Assembly (NCBI GenBank): GCA_019739335.1
Contig: CP073261.1
Coordinates: forward strand, 2,532,001 to 2,596,000
DNA: 64,000 bases
From: Erythrobacter sp.
GTDB lineage: Bacteria; Pseudomonadota; Alphaproteobacteria; Sphingomonadales; Sphingomonadaceae
Reading direction: 5' to 3'
The number at the start of each line of letters is the position of its first letter. Position 1 is the first letter of the stretch. The translations under genes were made by a program, and so were the position numbers. The notes below the pieces were generated by a model. The model worked only from the letters and a program-made list of their open reading frames with translations, was not told where the DNA came from and did not search any database. Shown piece after piece: positions 1-8,072 of this stretch.

Positions 1-389
1 AGGGCAGGATTGGCCCGCAACCGGTCCCGGAAGGCAAGATGCGCGGCAATCTGCGGCGCTCCTTCGGCGAAGGCGTGGAGGTGGAAGCGCCTCGCACCAT
101 CCTCTCCCCGTTGGACGAAATAGCGCCGTCCAGTGACCCCGTTCTCTCCCTTGGCCTGATAGCCGAGCCTTTCGAGGGCCGCTGCGTTGGCATCCAGAGT
201 GGCAATACTCCCGACAACCATCAGCATATCGATTACCGGCTTGGCCAACAGCCCCGGAACGGCGGTGCTGCCGATATGGTGGAGCGTCACCTCAAGCGGG
301 GCGAGCACATCACGCAGCGCCGCAGCTTCGTGGGCGAACAGCTCCGCCCACGCCGGATCATGGTCGCACAGGACTATTGCGTCGATCAG
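1..389 (-). CDS. GrpB-family (UPF0157) protein, C-terminal end cut off by the window edge
   Basis: The minus frame reads CDHDPAWAELFAHEAAAL, then HHIGSTAVPGLLAKPVIDM, and FRDRLRANPAL near the edge. These are the hallmarks of the GrpB/UPF0157 nucleotidyltransferase-like family, often annotated as GrpB or fused to dephospho-CoA kinase. The molecular role is not established. About 129 codons are visible and the C-terminus lies beyond position 1. No ATG is available at the N-terminus. A CTG at 389 overlaps the gloB stop (CTGA), and ATA or ATC codons follow, so the start is unresolved. It lies directly downstream of gloB and is probably cotranscribed with gloB and the GFA gene. Family call is firm; the start is weak. 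Confidence 0.8.
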   Translation of the reverse strand, partial: MIDAIVLCDHDPAWAELFAHEAAALRDVLAPLEVTLHHIGSTAVPGLLAKPVIDMLMVVGSIATLDANAAALERLGYQAKGENGVTGRRYFVQRGEDGARRFHLHAFAEGAPQIAAHLAFRDRLRANPA

Positions 390-1153
390 AACGCATCCTT
401 GGCCGCCCGCAGCGCCGCGAAGGTCTCTGGCGGCGTGGTGCCGCCCCAGCGCGCCATCATCGCTGGATCGTCGGCACGCAGGAAGGGGTTTGTCTCCAGC
501 TCGCGCTCCAGACTGAACGGCACCGTGGGTGCCCCCTCGGCGCGCTTGGTGTCCACCCATGCGGCATATTCCTTGAGCACTTCGTTGTCCGGATCGGCGT
601 GCAGCGCGAACTTGGCATTGGCCTGCGTGTATTCATGCGCGCAGAACAGCAGAGTATCTTCGGGCAGCTTCTTGAGCTTGGACAAGCTGGTCCAGAACTG
701 CTCCGGCGTGCCTTCGAACATCCGCCCGCAGCCCAGCGCGAACAGCGCATCGCCAACGAAAGCCACTTCGTAATCGATCAGGTTGTAGGCGATGTGTCCG
801 CCGGTGTGTCCGCCCACATCGATCACCTGCGCGGTGTGATTACCGAGTTTGACCAGATTGCCTTCACGCACTCCGCGATCAAGGCCGGGGATCTTGTCCG
901 CCTCAGCCTTGGGGCCGATAATCGTGCAGCCGGTCGCCGCCTTGATCGCCTCGTTCCCGCCCGCATGGTCCGGATGCCAGTGGGTGTTCCAGATCTGGGT
1001 GATGGTCCAGCCGCGCTTTTCCGCCTGGGCGAGGCATTCGGCGGCATCGGGCGTGTCAATGCAGGCGGTCTGCTTGGTGGCCAAGTCATGGACCAGGAAG
1101 CCGTAATTGTCGCTCAGGCACGGGAACTGGTGGATCGCAATGTCGGTGCTCAT
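386..1153 (-). CDS. gloB: Hydroxyacylglutathione hydrolase (glyoxalase II)
   Basis: A 255-residue metallo-beta-lactamase-fold enzyme that hydrolyses S-D-lactoylglutathione to D-lactate and glutathione in methylglyoxal detoxification. The metal motif THWHPDH is at residues 57-63. GHTGGH, a FVGDALFALGCGRMFEG segment and AHEYT follow, all typical of glyoxalase II. The open frame extends upstream, but the ATG at 1153 gives the family N-terminus (MSTDIAIHQFPCLSDNYG) and is preceded by GGGGAGGAATAC, a strong ribosome binding site. It overlaps the upstream GFA gene by four bases (ATGA), which suggests translational coupling. A glutathione-handling GFA protein as partner fits an aldehyde or thiol detoxification operon. 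Confidence 0.93.
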   Translation of the reverse strand: MSTDIAIHQFPCLSDNYGFLVHDLATKQTACIDTPDAAECLAQAEKRGWTITQIWNTHWHPDHAGGNEAIKAATGCTIIGPKAEADKIPGLDRGVREGNLVKLGNHTAQVIDVGGHTGGHIAYNLIDYEVAFVGDALFALGCGRMFEGTPEQFWTSLSKLKKLPEDTLLFCAHEYTQANAKFALHADPDNEVLKEYAAWVDTKRAEGAPTVPFSLERELETNPFLRADDPAMMARWGGTTPPETFAALRAAKDAF

Positions 1154-1563
1154 GTATTCCTCCCCATCGGATGACGCGGCACGTTGGCCGGAAGCGCGAC
1201 CCAGTAATGCTTGCTGCGCTCGTACACCGAACGCGCGGGTTTGCCGAACAGCGGATCGGCGAAGGCGCCGAGTGGCACGCCGATCATTGTCGGCAGCTTG
1301 TCGGCTTTGGCCCAGACGGTGCTGCCACAAGCGGGACAGAAGCCGTGGGTGAAGGTGCGCCCTTCATCGGTGGGCCGGGTGAATTCGGTAGCCTCTCCGG
1401 CCAGCCGAACCTTGTCCTTCGGGTAATAGGCGATCACGCCAAAGGCGGAGCCGGTGCGACGTTGGCAATCGAGGCAATGGCACACGACTGTCGTCGCTTC
1501 CGCCTTGTCGGTGATTTCGGCGGTCAGGGCTCCGCATTGGCAACTGGCGTGGCGCTTGGGCAT
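1150..1563 (-). CDS. GFA-family (glutathione-dependent formaldehyde-activating/CENP-V) zinc protein
   Basis: A 137-residue protein with the Mss4-like zinc fold of the GFA family. The cysteine pattern is SCQCG near residue 8, VCHCLDCQRRTGSAFG around 27-41 and FCPACGSTVW around 75. Members bind zinc and some interact with glutathione-formaldehyde adducts, but most have no proven reaction. The ATG at 1563 is the only reasonable start. The gene is first in a tight minus-strand group (GFA, gloB, grpB-like) joined by four-base overlaps. Family assignment is secure; substrate is unknown. A second GFA paralogue lies at 51848-52291. Confidence 0.88.
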   Translation of the reverse strand: MPKRHASCQCGALTAEITDKAEATTVVCHCLDCQRRTGSAFGVIAYYPKDKVRLAGEATEFTRPTDEGRTFTHGFCPACGSTVWAKADKLPTMIGVPLGAFADPLFGKPARSVYERSKHYWVALPANVPRHPMGRNT

Positions 1564-1597
1564 CGTGGCGCCAGATTACACGGTTGCCGGATGTAGG

Positions 1598-1631
1598 AAA
1601 GGCCCGCCTGCCGATTGGCAAGCGGGCCTTT
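1598..1631 (-). terminator. Stem-loop terminator downstream of rpsA
   Basis: AAAGGCCCGC at 1598-1607 pairs perfectly with GCGGGCCTTT at 1622-1631 around a 14-base loop. It lies 28 bases past the rpsA stop and upstream of the GFA gene start. The trailing run on the minus strand is only TTTCC, so a U-tract is weak; on the plus strand it reads TTTCTGATTT. Confidence 0.6.
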
Positions 1632-1658
1632 CTGATTTCCCTCGCGGGAAGGGGAGAG

Positions 1659-3356
1659 TTACTCGCCCTTCTTCAGCGCCGCGCCGAGGATGTCGCCCAG
1701 CGATGCACCCGAATCGGCGGAACCGAACTGGGCCACGGCTTCCTTCTCTTCGGCGATCTGGTGCGCCTTGATGGAGAAGTTGGGCTTCTTCGAACGGTCG
1801 AAGCCGATGACCATGGCATCGATCTGCTGGCCGGCCTGGAAGCGATCCGGACGCTGCTCGTCACGGTCGCGGCCGAGGTCCGAGCGCTTGATGAAGCCGG
1901 TTGCACCATCTTCGCCCACCTGCACTTCGAGGCCGCCATCGCGGACTTCGAGCACGGTGACGGTGACGACTTCGTTGCGACGCAGGCTGCCTGCCTGGCC
2001 ACCTTCGGCCGGAGCACCCTTTTCGAGCTGCTTCATGCCGAGGCTGATGCGCTCCTTGTCGACATCGACATCGAGCACCACGGCTTGCACTTCTTCACCC
2101 TTGCGGTGCAGTGCCAGCGCGTCTTCACCCGAAATGCCCCAAGCGATATCGGACATGTGGACCATGCCGTCCACGTCGCCCGGCAGGCCGATGAACAGGC
2201 CGAATTCGGTAGCGTTCTTGACTTCGCCGGTGACGGTCGAACCGACCGGGTTGGCATCGGCGAATTCTTCCCACGGATTGCGCTGCGCCTGCTTGAGGCC
2301 GAGCGAGATGCGGCGCTTGTCGGCATCGACTTCGAGCACCATCACATCGACTTCCTGCGAGGTCGAGACGATCTTGCCGGGGTGGACGTTCTTCTTGGTC
2401 CAGCTCATTTCCGAAACGTGGACGAGGCCTTCGATGCCCGCTTCCAGTTCCACGAAGGCGCCGTATTCGGTGATGTTGGTAACCTGGCCGGAAACCTTTG
2501 CCCCAACCGGATACTTGGCACCGACGCCATCCCACGGATCGCTTTCGAGCTGCTTCATGCCCAGGCTGATGCGCTGGGTTTCAGGGTTGATGCGGATGAT
2601 CTGCACGGCCACGGTCTGGCCGATTTCGATCACTTCGCTGGGGTGGTTGACGCGCTTGTAGCTCATGTCGGTGACATGCAGCAGGCCGTCGATGCCGCCG
2701 AGATCGACGAAAGCACCGTAATCGGTGATGTTCTTGACCACGCCTTCGGTGATCTGGCCTTCGGCGAGCTTGTCGATCAGTTCGCTGCGCTGTTCGGCGC
2801 GGGTTTCTTCGAGCACGGCGCGGCGCGAGACGACGATGTTGCCACGGCGGCGATCCATCTTGAGGATCTGGAACGGCTGCGGCATGTCCATCAGCGGCTG
2901 CACGTCGCGCACCGGGCGGATATCGACCTGGCTGCCGGGGAGGAAGGCCACGGCGCCATCGAGATCGACGGTGAAGCCGCCCTTGACGCGGCCGAAGATG
3001 CGGCCTTCGACGCGCTTGCCTTCGCCGAATTCGCTTTCCAGCTTGTCCCATGCGGCTTCGCGGCGGGCGCGGTCGCGGCTGAGCATTGCTTCGCCGTCGG
3101 CGTTCTCGACCCGGTCAACGAAGACTTCGACTTCGCTGCCGACGGAAAGGCCATGATCACCTTCGCCGCGTTCGAATTCGCGCAGGGAGATGCGGCCTTC
3201 GCTCTTCAGGCCGACGTCGATGACGGCCATGCCGTTTTCGATGGCGGTGACGGTGCCCTTGACGACGCGGCCTTCGAAGCCTTCATCGGCGCCGCCGAGC
3301 TGTTCGTTGAGCATTGCCGCGAAATCGTCGCGGGTGGGATTGGCAGAAGTTGCCAT
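1659..3356 (-). CDS. rpsA: 30S ribosomal protein S1
   Basis: A 565-residue protein made of repeated S1 RNA-binding domains. Repeated signatures include GAFVDLGGIDGLLHVTDMS, GAFVELEAGIEGLVHVSEMS and FGLFIGLPGDVDGMVHMSDI, with conserved 'RISLGMKQ' strands between domains. S1 binds mRNA on the 30S subunit and aids initiation. I chose the ATG at 3356 (MATSANPTRDDFAAML), which has AGGA about ten bases upstream. A GTG six codons earlier is the alternative. The length matches alphaproteobacterial S1. In many relatives cmk lies immediately upstream; here cmk is on the same strand but separated by an opposite-strand DUF962 gene. Confidence 0.97.
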   Translation of the reverse strand: MATSANPTRDDFAAMLNEQLGGADEGFEGRVVKGTVTAIENGMAVIDVGLKSEGRISLREFERGEGDHGLSVGSEVEVFVDRVENADGEAMLSRDRARREAAWDKLESEFGEGKRVEGRIFGRVKGGFTVDLDGAVAFLPGSQVDIRPVRDVQPLMDMPQPFQILKMDRRRGNIVVSRRAVLEETRAEQRSELIDKLAEGQITEGVVKNITDYGAFVDLGGIDGLLHVTDMSYKRVNHPSEVIEIGQTVAVQIIRINPETQRISLGMKQLESDPWDGVGAKYPVGAKVSGQVTNITEYGAFVELEAGIEGLVHVSEMSWTKKNVHPGKIVSTSQEVDVMVLEVDADKRRISLGLKQAQRNPWEEFADANPVGSTVTGEVKNATEFGLFIGLPGDVDGMVHMSDIAWGISGEDALALHRKGEEVQAVVLDVDVDKERISLGMKQLEKGAPAEGGQAGSLRRNEVVTVTVLEVRDGGLEVQVGEDGATGFIKRSDLGRDRDEQRPDRFQAGQQIDAMVIGFDRSKKPNFSIKAHQIAEEKEAVAQFGSADSGASLGDILGAALKKGE

Positions 3357-3726
3357 GATTGGGGTATCCTTCACATTTGCTACCGGCCACGGGTTTTACC
3401 CGGGTCTTTATCCGTCTCCCGCACGATTGCGGGGCCAACGGAGCAAGAGGGCCGCTGCCGCGAAAGGCCGGATGCCTGCACGCGGGTTCCTTCGATCAAA
3501 GACTTCGAGAACGGTCGCGCGCCTAGGCGAGAAGGGCGTGAAAGGCAAGCGAAATGGGGTGCTGTCGCGCGAGTCCAGAGGCAGACATGGATCGGGTGTT
3601 ACACGGTTCAAGGGGAGAAAAGTCGCGGAGGATGAGTAGTGCCGGAACCACTTGTGCGGCCTGGAGGTGAGAAGGACAGACATCGCGGCGCTTTCTCGCA
3701 CGGGTGATTGGCTGTAGGAAAGCGCC
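3357..3726. other. 370-bp divergent intergenic region between rpsA and the DUF962 gene
   Basis: No frame here looks protein-coding. It must contain the rpsA promoter and 5' leader on the minus strand and the start signals of the DUF962 gene on the plus strand. I see no confident -35/-10 pair and no recognisable S1 autoregulatory structure by eye. Confidence 0.4.
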
Positions 3727-4212
3727 ATGACCGCTGCCCAGACCATCGCCAGGTATGGCGAATACCACCGCGACCGGCGCAATGTGCTGACCCATGCGCT
3801 GGGCATTCCGATGATCTTGCTGGCACTGGAAGTGCTGCTGGCGCGACCGGCATGGCCGCTTGCGGGTTTTGCGCTGACTCCTGCCGTGGTGGCGAGCGCG
3901 CTGGCGGCGGTGTGGTACCTGCGGCTCGACCTGAAGCTGGGCCTGCTGATGACCCTGCTGCTGGCGCTGTTCGTCAGCGTGGGCAGCCAGATTGCGGCGA
4001 TTTCGGACACGGCGTGGCTGGGTGGCGGGATCGGGCTGTTCGTGGTCGGCTGGGCCTTGCAGTTCCTTGGCCACCACTACGAAGGCCGCAAGCCTGCTTT
4101 TGTGGACGATCTGCGCAGCTTGCTGGTGGGGCCGCTGTTCGTGGTGGCGGAAGGGCTGTTTGCTTTGGGGTTAATGCGGGGGCTGCGCAGGGAGGTTGAG
4201 GGGGCGGGTTGA
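3727..4212 (+). CDS. DUF962 / Mpo1-like membrane protein
   Basis: A 161-residue protein with about four hydrophobic segments. It carries the family marks YGEYHRDRRN near the N-terminus with THALGIPM, and FLGHHYEGRKPAF followed by LLVGPLFVVAE near the C-terminus. Yeast Mpo1, in the same family, is an iron-dependent dioxygenase in phytosphingosine-derived fatty acid alpha-oxidation. Conserved histidines (YHRDRRNVLTH and GHHYEG) are consistent with metal binding. That role is notable in a sphingolipid-containing bacterium, but here it is only inference. The gene is convergent with cmk, with a palindromic repeat between them. Confidence 0.82.
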   Translation: MTAAQTIARYGEYHRDRRNVLTHALGIPMILLALEVLLARPAWPLAGFALTPAVVASALAAVWYLRLDLKLGLLMTLLLALFVSVGSQIAAISDTAWLGGGIGLFVVGWALQFLGHHYEGRKPAFVDDLRSLLVGPLFVVAEGLFALGLMRGLRREVEGAG

Positions 4213-4224
4213 TTCTACCCACAT

Positions 4225-4319
4225 CCGCTCACCCTGAGCCTGTCGAAGGGCAGCCACTAGATCAGCCCAGCCGTTGGGCAACCTTGGTGGCTGTGCTTCG
4301 ACAAGCTCAGCATGAGCGG
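4225..4319. repeat. Imperfect palindromic repeat between convergent genes
   Basis: The left arm at 4225-4257 contains CTGAGCCTGTCGAAGG. The right arm at 4287-4319 contains GCTTCGACAAGCTCAG and is largely its reverse complement, with GCAGCCAC/GTGGCTG and CCGCTC/GAGCGG at the arm ends. Elements with a 'TTCGACAAGCTCAG' core are scattered through many sphingomonad genomes. It sits between the DUF962 gene (+) and cmk (-), so it probably folds in both transcripts and acts as a bidirectional terminator. Confidence 0.75.
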
Positions 4320-4331
4320 GAGTGGTAGGGG

Positions 4332-4961
4332 TCAGGGCTGGTCTTTGGCAGCCGCCTCAACCACCCCAATCGCCGCCGCAATCGCCGCAGCACGATCAAG
4401 CTCGGTAGTATCCAGCACGTAGGCATCTGCCGCCACCGCCAGCGGCGCATCCTCGCGGCCCATGTCGCGCGCGTCGCGGCGTTCAAGTTGCGCCACGATC
4501 TCCTCCAGCGTCACTTCGCGCTCCGCCGCGCGCATTTCGGCAAAGCGGCGCGCGGCCCGTTCGGCAACACTGGCGGTGACGTAGAGCTTCACGTCGGCAT
4601 CGGGCGCGATCACCGTGCCGATGTCGCGCCCGTCGAGCACCGCTCCGCCGGGCTGGGTGGCGAACAGCCGCTGGCGGGCGAACAGCGCATCGCGCACGGC
4701 GGGATGGATCGAAACGCGGCTGGCGAGGCCGCCGCTCGCTTCGCTGCGCAGTTCGGGATGGCCGAGCAATTCCTCGGCGAAGTTGCATGCGGCCAGCGCA
4801 TCGGCGGGATCGTCCGGATCGCCGCCACGTTCGCGGACCTCGAAGCCCACCGCGCGGTAGAGCAGCCCGGTATCGAGATGGGGCAGGCGGAAATGCGCGG
4901 CGAGCGCCCTGGCGATGGTACCCTTGCCCGAGGCCGTCGGTCCGTCGACGGCGATGATCAT
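4332..4961 (-). CDS. cmk: Cytidylate kinase
   Basis: A 209-residue P-loop kinase that phosphorylates CMP and dCMP. The N-terminus IAVDGPTASGKGTIARALA contains the Walker A loop (GPTASGKGT). LDTGLLYRAVG and LDGRDIGTVIAPDADVK are CMP-kinase signatures, and RRDARDMGREDAPL follows in the lid region. Length is typical. The start overlaps the stop of the upstream hydrolase gene by four bases (ATGA), indicating coupling. It is the usual upstream neighbour of rpsA, here displaced by about 1 kb. Confidence 0.96.
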   Translation of the reverse strand: MIIAVDGPTASGKGTIARALAAHFRLPHLDTGLLYRAVGFEVRERGGDPDDPADALAACNFAEELLGHPELRSEASGGLASRVSIHPAVRDALFARQRLFATQPGGAVLDGRDIGTVIAPDADVKLYVTASVAERAARRFAEMRAAEREVTLEEIVAQLERRDARDMGREDAPLAVAADAYVLDTTELDRAAAIAAAIGVVEAAAKDQP

Positions 4962-5962
4962 TGCGCATCCTTCCGCGCCAGCCAGCCGCGCAGCAGGGCC
5001 TCGGTTTCGCGGGGGCGTTCGATGGGGAAGGCGTGCGATCCGCCGGGCACTACCGCCATTTCCGCGCCGGGCGTGAGGCGAAGGAAATCCTGCACCGTAT
5101 CCAGCCGCGCCTCGTCGTACTGGCCGATCATGAACAGCACCCGGCTTCCGTCAACACGGGCGAGCAGCGGGGTGCCATCGTAGCCGACCAGCGTGCCGCG
5201 TGCGGAGAATTCGCTCGGGCCCCACATCGCGTTGTAGAGCACCGGGTTGAAGCCGCGCCCGTTGAAGCGGCGGCGGTATTCGCGGGCCTGAGGAGAGGTC
5301 GCGGGGCGGTCCGCACGACCGTTGAATTCGGCATAGAAGGCGTTTGTAGCAGCGGCGCAGTCAGTTTCGGCGGGAGCGCGTTCAGCCTCGCAGGCGATGA
5401 TATCGCTCGCCACTGCATCGGGCAATTCGCGGATCAGCAGGTTGGTGCCCATGATCCAGTGCGGGGTGGAGATATAGGTCCCAGCCAGCACGGCAGAGGC
5501 GGTGTGCTGCGGATTGGCGGCGGCATATTCCAATGCCAGCGCCGCGCCCCAGCTGTGGCCGACCACATGCCAGCGTTCGACGCCGAGCGCCTGCCGGATC
5601 GCCTCGAGCTCGGCCACGAACCGCTCGACCCGCCAGTTGGCCGGATCGCCCGGATGATCGGACATGCCGCTGTCGAGCTGGTCGTAGAGGATCACCGCGC
5701 GTTCGTCCGCCAGCGGGAGAATTTCGCCGAACACGTCATGCGTGCCGCCGGGGCCGCCGTGAACGAAAATGGCCGGCTCGGCCCCGGCGTCGAGGTCGCC
5801 ATTGACCCGCACCCACACCCGCCCGCCTTCGACCGGCACCATCAGCTCGCGATCAGGTGCAGACCATGCGGCGGGGGTGGCGGGGAGCGCCACATCCTGC
5901 GCAGCGAGTGGGACCGGAGCGAAGGCGAGCAACAGGGCAGCGACAAGTGCGGGCAGTCTCAT
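4958..5962 (-). CDS. Secreted alpha/beta hydrolase, proline iminopeptidase-like (peptidase S33)
   Basis: A 334-residue protein with a clear signal peptide (MRLPALVAALLLAFAPVPLA, then AQD). The mature part has HGGPGGTHD, the oxyanion-hole motif of proline iminopeptidases, then YDQLDSGMSD and the nucleophile elbow GHSWGAAL. A late GQYDEARLDTV and GGSHAFP provide the likely acid and histidine. It should cleave N-terminal proline or related small substrates in the periplasm, but substrate is not predictable. The ATG at 5962 was chosen because it starts the signal peptide; AGAGGAAC lies upstream. It precedes and overlaps cmk. Confidence 0.85.
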   Translation of the reverse strand: MRLPALVAALLLAFAPVPLAAQDVALPATPAAWSAPDRELMVPVEGGRVWVRVNGDLDAGAEPAIFVHGGPGGTHDVFGEILPLADERAVILYDQLDSGMSDHPGDPANWRVERFVAELEAIRQALGVERWHVVGHSWGAALALEYAAANPQHTASAVLAGTYISTPHWIMGTNLLIRELPDAVASDIIACEAERAPAETDCAAATNAFYAEFNGRADRPATSPQAREYRRRFNGRGFNPVLYNAMWGPSEFSARGTLVGYDGTPLLARVDGSRVLFMIGQYDEARLDTVQDFLRLTPGAEMAVVPGGSHAFPIERPRETEALLRGWLARKDAQ

Positions 5963-6109
5963 GGTTCGCGTGGTTCCTCTCGCGTGGCACACCCTCGCGG
6001 CCCTAACCGCCCTGCACTGTCTTGAGAACCGCCAAATCACCCCTATCTTGCGCGCGCGGCGGCCACGTCCCTCGTGCTCCACCCCAGCGAAGGGGCGGAG
6101 CGTTCAAGT

Positions 6110-6123
6110 CCGGGACGGCCCGG
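6110..6123 (+). promoter_or_regulatory. ACGG-tetraloop hairpin in the sugE leader (half of a guanidine-II-like motif)
   Basis: CCGGG (6110-6114), ACGG loop (6115-6118) and CCCGG (6119-6123) form a perfect five-pair stem 21 bases before the sugE start codon and just upstream of its AGAAGGAGG. Guanidine-II (mini-ykkC) riboswitches use two hairpins with ACGR loops upstream of guanidinium exporters. Only one is evident here. A hairpin at roughly 6078-6103 (GCTCC...GGAGC) has a different loop. Treat as a candidate, not a riboswitch call. Confidence 0.35.
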
Positions 6124-6144
6124 CGGCCCGAGAAGGAGGCTGCC

Positions 6145-6465
6145 GTGGCGTGGATTTACCTGTTTGTTGCCGGATTGCTCGAAGTGGTCTGGGCCTATTC
6201 GATGAAACTGTCGGACGGCTTTACCCGTCCCGTGCCCGCAGTGGTGACGATCGTCGCGATGATCGCCAGCTTCACCCTGCTGGCGCTGGCGATGAAGCAA
6301 TTGCCGCTGGGCACCGCCTACACGATCTGGACCGGCATCGGCGCGGTGGGCGCGTTTGTTCTCGGCATCGTCATGTTGGGCGAAGCGCTGACCGCGATGC
6401 GAGTAGTGGCGGCAGTAATGATCGTCGGCGGACTGGTGCTGATGAAGCTTTCGACGCCGGTTTGA
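6145..6465 (+). CDS. sugE: SMR-family guanidinium exporter SugE/Gdx
   Basis: A 106-residue four-helix small multidrug resistance protein. The start is a GTG (VAWIYLFVAGLLEVVWAY) five bases after AGAAGGAGG. The membrane glutamate in AGLLEVVWA, then PLGTAYTIWTGIGAVGAFVLG and GEALTAMR, match the SugE/Gdx subgroup, now known to export guanidinium in exchange for protons, rather than EmrE. It works as a dual-topology dimer in the inner membrane. It stands alone on the plus strand, between the hydrolase (-) and aroA (-). Confidence 0.88.
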   Translation: MAWIYLFVAGLLEVVWAYSMKLSDGFTRPVPAVVTIVAMIASFTLLALAMKQLPLGTAYTIWTGIGAVGAFVLGIVMLGEALTAMRVVAAVMIVGGLVLMKLSTPV

Positions 6466-6474
6466 GTAAGACTT

Positions 6475-6592
6475 CCTCCCCTCCCGCTAGCGGGGACTCG
6501 AAGAGGGGGCGAAGCCCCAGCGGTCGGGGGTGGGCCTGAAACCGCTCGGGTGGTCGCTCCCACCCCTAACCCCTTTCGCTAGCGGGAGGGGG
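6475..6592. repeat. Palindromic repeat (CCCTCCCGCTAGCGGG family) overlapping the end of aroA
   Basis: The arms CCTCCCCTCCCGCTAGCGG (from 6475) and CGCTAGCGGGAGGGGG (ending 6592) are inverted, with GGGGGTGGGCCTGA and CCCACCCCTAACCCC inside. It is the same family as the element inside trmD at 13243-13341. It lies between convergent sugE (+) and aroA (-). Its right arm encodes the last residues (SPSR) and the TAG stop of AroA. Confidence 0.8.
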
Positions 6593-7928
6593 ACTGGGTA
6601 GCGCTTTCGAGCAATCTCTCAAAAGTCGGAAAACTCGTCGCGATCGGCGCGGTGTCATCGACCATCACGCCATCGCGGCTCGCCAGCCCGGCTACCGCCA
6701 TGCTCATCGCGATCCGGTGGTCAAGGTGCGTCGCCACTGCCGCGCCTTCGGGCGTGCCGGGGAGCAGGTCCCCGCCGGTTCCCTCAATAACCAGCCCGTC
6801 CTCGCGCTCTTCCACCCGCGCGCCAGCCAACGTCAAGGCGGCGGCCATCGCGGCGAGGCGGTCCGACTCTTTCACCCGCAGTTCGTCCAGCCCGCGAGTG
6901 GTCGTGGTGCCCTGCGCCAGCGCGGCGGCGACGAACAGGACGGGGAATTCGTCGATCATGGCGGGCGCGACGGCGGGATCGACATCCACCCCGGTCAGCG
7001 CCGAATGCCGCACGCGCAGGTCCGCCACCGGCTCTCCGCCCACCTCGCGCACGTTCTGCTCCTCGATGCTTCCGCCCATCGCCCGCAGCACGTCGAACAG
7101 CGCGGCGCGGGTGGGATTGAGGCCGACATTGGCGATCAGCAGGTCGCTGCCCGGCACCAGCAAGGCGGCGACAGCGAAGAAGGCGGCGGAGCTGGGATCG
7201 CCGGGAACCACGATCGTCTGCGGGCGCAGCTCCGCTTCGCCGTGAATGCGGATCACGCGCACGCCATTTTCTTCGCCCACCTCCAGCTTGGCGCCGAAAC
7301 CCCGCAGCATTCGTTCGGAATGGTCGCGGGTGGGGACGGGTTCGATCACCGTGGTGATGCCGGCGGTGTTGAGCCCGGCGAGCAGCACCGCGCTTTTCAC
7401 CTGCGCAGAGGCCACCGGCAGGCGATAGGTGATCGGCACGGCGGGCGAAATGCCGCGCAGCATCAGCGGCAGGGTGCCTCCGGGGCTCGCTTCGAACGCC
7501 GCGCCCATCTGGCTCAAAGGCTCGATCACCCGCCCCATCGGGCGCTTGGAAAGGCTGGCATCGCCGGTGAACACCGCGCGGATTGGATGGCTGGCGACCA
7601 GACCCATCAGCAGCCGCGTGCTGGTGCCCGAATTGCCCATGTCGAGCGCCTGCTCCGGCTGGAGCAGCGACCCGACGCCGACGCCGTGAATGCTCCACGT
7701 GCCATCTGTCTCGCGCACAATCGTCGCACCCATTGCCCGCATCGCGGCGGCAGTGGCGAGCACGTCTTCACCTTCCAGCAAGCCGGAAACCCGCGTTTCG
7801 CCCACCGCCAGCGCGCCGAGCATCAGCGAGCGGTGGCTTATCGACTTGTCGCCCGGCACGGCAATGCGCCCGGTCAGTGGACCGGCGGCGGAAAAGCGCT
7901 TGGGGGAGGGCGGGTTGGAATGGCTCAC
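6579..7928 (-). CDS. aroA: 3-phosphoshikimate 1-carboxyvinyltransferase (EPSP synthase)
   Basis: A 449-residue enzyme of the shikimate pathway that joins phosphoenolpyruvate to shikimate 3-phosphate. Motifs are [17 protein letters not shown] at the N-terminus, [16 protein letters not shown] with [12 protein letters not shown], and late [12 protein letters not shown] and [15 protein letters not shown]. The [10 protein letters not shown] and NSGT context resembles class II (CP4-like) enzymes. The last four residues and stop fall within a dispersed palindromic repeat, so the original C-terminus may have been replaced. The start is the ATG at 7928. Divergent from the FYDLN gene. Confidence 0.96.
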   Translation of the reverse strand: MSHSNPPSPKRFSAAGPLTGRIAVPGDKSISHRSLMLGALAVGETRVSGLLEGEDVLATAAAMRAMGATIVRETDGTWSIHGVGVGSLLQPEQALDMGNSGTSTRLLMGLVASHPIRAVFTGDASLSKRPMGRVIEPLSQMGAAFEASPGGTLPLMLRGISPAVPITYRLPVASAQVKSAVLLAGLNTAGITTVIEPVPTRDHSERMLRGFGAKLEVGEENGVRVIRIHGEAELRPQTIVVPGDPSSAAFFAVAALLVPGSDLLIANVGLNPTRAALFDVLRAMGGSIEEQNVREVGGEPVADLRVRHSALTGVDVDPAVAPAMIDEFPVLFVAAALAQGTTTTRGLDELRVKESDRLAAMAAALTLAGARVEEREDGLVIEGTGGDLLPGTPEGAAVATHLDHRIAMSMAVAGLASRDGVMVDDTAPIATSFPTFERLLESATQSPSR

Positions 7929-8072
7929 GCGGCAACCTATCTGGCGAATGGACGGCGCGGCTTTGACAGTGCGATAGGCCTATGGCAAGGCGCGCCCGCC
8001 TGCGAATCCGCTGCCCAGCGGACCGCATACGAATTTCCCGGAAACCTCCGGACGAGTTTTAAGGACATACAC

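Noticed and set aside
1584..3635. A 683-codon open frame on the plus strand across rpsA
   Set aside because: It is antisense to rpsA throughout. High-GC codon bias creates long antisense frames, and the amino acid pattern (runs of H, D, A, F) is typical of a shadow.
6040..6144. Guanidine-I (ykkC) riboswitch before sugE
   Set aside because: The conserved CTAGGGTTCC and ACGGAGGGATAAAAG blocks of that class are absent; only a GGCCCGAGAAG stretch has slight similarity.
7963..7991. TTGACA at 7963 as a sigma-70 promoter for the FYDLN gene
   Set aside because: No acceptable -10 at 16-18 bases; TATGGC is only about 12 bases away.
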